Shown here: in pieces, positions 60,790-64,000 of the stretch
How the letters are laid out: each line of letters starts with the position of its first letter
How positions within the stretch are numbered: the first letter of the stretch is position 1
Source of the DNA: Hemileia vastatrix
Lineage: Eukaryota > Basidiomycota > Pucciniomycetes > Pucciniales > Zaghouaniaceae
Direction: 5' to 3'
Assembly: GCA_030280995.1 (NCBI GenBank)
Contig: JASXTE010000005.1
Location: forward strand, 29,948,001 to 30,012,000
DNA length: 64,000 nucleotides
Translations under genes and position numbers: made by a program
The notes under the pieces: model-generated
The model's input: only the letters and a program-made list of their open reading frames with translations
Database searches by the model: none
Told to the model about the DNA's origin: nothing

Positions 60790-61480
60790 GGTAGTGGGGA
60801 TCACCATTTTTTTAATTGTATCGCTAATCTCCCATTCAATCTACCCCCATTACCGCTTGTTCTGCCTTCTCCGACCCTCCCACTTACACATCACCTCACC
60901 TAACTTGTTTTCTCCACTTTTCATCTTTTTTACTCCCTTCTTCACCCTTTCCACTTCTTAATCCTCCCAATCAATTTATTTTCTCTTCTTCAAAACCCCT
61001 TTTTATCTATTGGTATAAAAAGGGTGACATGGGAAGCAAAAGCGGTTGGGTGAATGGAAAAAAGGTTGAGATGATGTGGAAGAGAAATAGTTGGGTTTTG
61101 GGAGAAAGAATAGTAGGGTTGGAAGCTAAAAGGTTGGGGTATTGTCAAAAGGGTGTGTTGGGATGAAGGGGAAAGAAATGATGAGAATTGAGGTTTGAGT
61201 ATAAAGAGGCATGGTGTAGTGGGGAAAAGTCGGAAAGGGGTAAGGATGGATGAATAGGGAAGCAAGAGTAGTAAGATGAGGTGAAAAGTAAAATTTGAGT
61301 GGAGGATAAATACCAGGAGTACTGAAACTTACTCTTTGAAAACTGGAGAGTTCAGTTAGTGTGTTGGGATGGTTATTTGAACAAGAGATGTGGGAAGAAA
61401 ATAGGAAGAGATGGAGAGGTATAAAACCAAATGTGCAGAGGTGAAAAGAATGTAAAATGAGGCAGAAAATAACTGGAGGT
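60790..61480. repeat. Pyrimidine-to-purine strand switch
   Basis: The left half (about 60825-61008) is C/T-rich, the right half (about 61018-61480) G/A-rich. The switch point is a short hairpin, CCCCTTTTTAT…ATAAAAAGGG (about 60996-61023). Outer complementarity is weak, so it may be an old, decayed foldback. The 91-codon minus-strand frame here is an artefact of the composition. Confidence 0.5.
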
Positions 61481-61516
61481 CAATTCTATTGTTTGGCCAA
61501 AAAATAGAGTTCACCC
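61478..61516. repeat. Single GGTCAATTCTATT…AATAGAGTTCACC hairpin
   Basis: A 39-bp imperfect palindrome whose layout (GGTnnAC…GTnCACC ends, GGCC centre) resembles the palindromes at 15-17 kb and the one at 27762-27804. Confidence 0.5.
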
Positions 61517-61884
61517 TGTTGGTTTTCAGTAATTATTTTTTAATTTCAAAAAAAAATGGGAAAATCTGGTGTATTTCTATTTGTAAACCTAAATCCAAAC
61601 AAGATCAATCTCTGTTTTTTGTTTTTAATAAATACTGAAATTTGTGACAGAAGATGCACTAGAATGTAAAAGTTAGCCATGAAATAAAATTTTAATTTTT
61701 TACAAATTATTTTACAGAATGTTTATGAAAACTATACATATGACATAAAACCAATAAAATATGTATATTTTTGAAACAAGTAGAAAAATTGAATAAAAAC
61801 TATATAATGATTTTGAACTGATTTACTTTTTTTATTTTATGAGATGAATGTCTATATTTATTAATTTACTTCTGAATTCTTTTA

Positions 61885-64000
61885 GAGAGATGTACAACAG
61901 CTTCAAATTAATTCACAGAGTTTAAATAAAGTTTTAAAACTTGATAAATTTCAAAATTTTGCTAGATTAAATTCTCCATGGTTAATATTCATACCCTTGT
62001 ATAAATTACCAAATTCTCTTAGAGATTTGATTGTGTCTAGAACTGAAAATGTAAGGGAAAATTCTTCTTACATTAATATCTGTAATGAGGTACTACTCAA
62101 CCATAGATATGAACCAAAGAATTACCTTGGTAAATCTTATAATGATCAGAATAAACCTTCTACAAAGCTCCCAGAAAAATCTGGTAAACCCTCTGCCCCA
62201 GTTGCACCTAAAAAATATGCAACAAATACTTTTTATAAATGTAACAAACTCTGGCAGAAGGGTCATTTTTGTGACAAGAAAATTCATCTTGTTGAACAAA
62301 ATGAAGACACTGATGAAGTTGAACTTGATGTCAATAATTCTTCTAGTGACTTTGAAAGTAATATCTCCTATGACAATGAATCTGTTAAAGATGTTTTAAT
62401 GTTGGAACAGGATGTCCATTATTTAAATAATATATCTGAAGAATGTGTATTGGATTTATCTTCAGTAGAAAATTCTGAGATAAAAAAAGATATTACTAAC
62501 AATTCTATACCTATATCCCCTTTGAATGCACCTGTTATCATTAATGGTAAAAATGTTGATGTAGTTCTTTATTCTGGTGCTGGAGGAAGTTTAGTGTCTG
62601 AAAAAGCTTTAGCTTCAGTGGATAAGGAATATTTGAGTAAATTATTACCCATAACTTCTGAAATATGGAGAGGGTATGGTTCTACCTTAATTCCTATTGG
62701 CGAATACAAAACCTCTGTATTCTTCAAATATAATGGTGGTTTTGTCAGAACTATTCGTGAATTTGTTGTCATGAAAAATGATAATTTAAGCAATTGGTTT
62801 ATTATGGGAAATGATATTTTAACCATGTTTGGTGTGAAAATGGACCCAGAAAATAATTGCTTTACCTTAGCAATGAATGGCAAAAGGAAATTCAAAATTT
62901 CCTCTTCTAGAAAACCTTCTGGGCATCTGTTGAAGTCTTGTAACTCACTAATCCAGTGTAAAGGCAGAACAACAACTGAAATGGATGATTTATTAAATGA
63001 AATAAATACTGCTTCTTTTGGTGATCCGTTGACTAGTGAAGAAAATGATTCTATTATTGCCTCTATTACCTCTTTCCCTATGGCTTTTGCTCATGGTTCT
63101 CATATCTTGGGAATTGTTCAGGAAGAAATGAAAATTACCATATCCTGTAATTTGAGTGATATTCCTCCTACTCTTAAGAAAAAACCATATCCTGCTTCTC
63201 CATCAAAAAGAAAAGATATTGAAGATAATATTGCAACATTATTAAAAATGAATATCATTGAGAAAATAGATGTCATCCCCAAATATTGTGTCATCTCCCC
63301 AGTCTTAATTTCTTATGAAAAAGATAATGCTAGATTATGTGGAGATTACAGAGCTTTGAACACTTATACTGTTGATGATATCTATCCTTTACCCAGAATT
63401 AATACAATACATGCTACCTTGCAAGGTGCAAATGTTATTAGTTGTCTGGATGGTAATAAAGGTTATCATCAAGTTCCAGTTGAGAAAAATTCGCAAAACT
63501 TTTTGCTTATTGTTACTCATATAGGAATATATAAGTATGTTAGGATGCCATTTGGCCCTAAAAATGCTCTTTCAGTTTTCCAAAAATTCATGGATAACAC
63601 TTTCCATCAAGAAATAATTGAAGGATGGCTCATGGTTTATATTGATGAAATCATTGTTTTTTCTAAAACTTTTGATGAACATATGATTCACTTGAATAGA
63701 GTTTTCCAAAAAATGGATTAAATCAATATGACCCTATCCTTAAAAAAAGTGTAGATTTGGTTTTCAATCTTTGAAAGTCCTTGGCCATGTTGTGTCAGGC
63801 TTACAAATTTGTGTAGACCAAAACAAAGTTGCTGAAATTAAAAATGTGAAAGAACCAACTTCTGTAAGAGAAATCCATAGTTTTTTGGGTATGTGTGGCT
63901 ATTATAGACAATATATTAAAAATTATCAGGTCATAGCCTTACCTCTTACAAAACTGATAAGAAAAGATGTTGCCTTTCTCTGGAATAATGACTGTCAAAA
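61885..64000 (+). pseudogene. Degenerate gypsy gag-pol, cut by the window end
   Basis: Collinear with the 38.7-kb copy from late gag onward (LPNSLRDLIVSRTENV) but clearly diverged. The frame 61997-63721 is open for 574 codons. Zinc knuckle F-Y-K-C…GHFC lacks the first Cys. The protease active site is LYSGA (Tyr for Asp). Reverse transcriptase has GNKGYHQV and MPFGPKNALS, but the catalytic box is YIDE rather than YIDD. A TAA at 63719-63721 and a frameshift near 63745 follow, after which pol continues (LGHVVSG, SFLGMCGYYRQYIKNY) to the end. No 5' LTR found upstream. The substitutions say it is not autonomous. Confidence 0.85.

Overview
The window looks like an AT-rich, repeat-dominated piece of a fungal nuclear genome, most likely a basidiomycete and probably a rust fungus (Pucciniales). 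The evidence is: a Plavaka-type transposase, two genes of the TET/JBP-like 2OG-Fe(II) oxygenase family that is expanded in rusts and other basidiomycetes, chromodomain Ty3/gypsy elements, and short introns (about 50-85 nt with GTATGT/GTAAGT donors). I found no ordinary housekeeping gene. The species call is an inference.

Layout. 1-8012: decayed sequence with a broken ORF of unknown origin, arrays of short palindromic motifs (1.9-3.5 kb), a coiled-coil exon remnant (5.45 kb), a tandem duplication (6.35-6.72 kb) and a minus-strand TET/JBP-like pseudogene (6.95-7.63 kb). 8013-33179: what I interpret as one DNA transposon of about 25 kb. Its ends are inverted (CACCACGCAATAT, a G run, then an 18-bp perfect palindrome), flanked by ACA on both sides (3-bp duplication, as in CACTA-type elements). 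It carries a Plavaka/CACTA-like transposase, a TET/JBP-like dioxygenase, a Rad5/HLTF-like SNF2 ATPase, three genes I do not recognise, and three different palindrome arrays. A 311-bp miniature LTR retrotransposon (TRIM) whose LTRs contain a tRNA-like cloverleaf has inserted into one hairpin of the second array.

33495-45847: a tandem Ty3/gypsy chromovirus (LTR - truncated gag - LTR - complete gag-pol - LTR; LTRs of 1176-1177 bp). 45.9-47.9 kb: a Cys-rich plus-strand ORF remnant and a purine-rich tract. 47.9-51.7 kb: a decayed minus-strand chromovirus ending in a diverged relative of the same LTR. 52.4-53.4 kb: a C-rich/G-rich foldback. 53.4-60.8 kb: gene-poor AT-rich sequence with one 196-bp MITE. 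60.8-61.5 kb: a pyrimidine-to-purine switch. 61.9-64.0 kb: a degenerate gypsy copy running off the end.

If the 25-kb element is real, its genes suggest a mobile unit pairing a transposase with a base-oxidising enzyme and a chromatin/DNA translocase. Every gene in it has a disabling change. Some are nonsense codons; others are single-base slips in A or T runs that could be assembly errors. No computation or database search was possible; domain calls rest on motifs read by eye.
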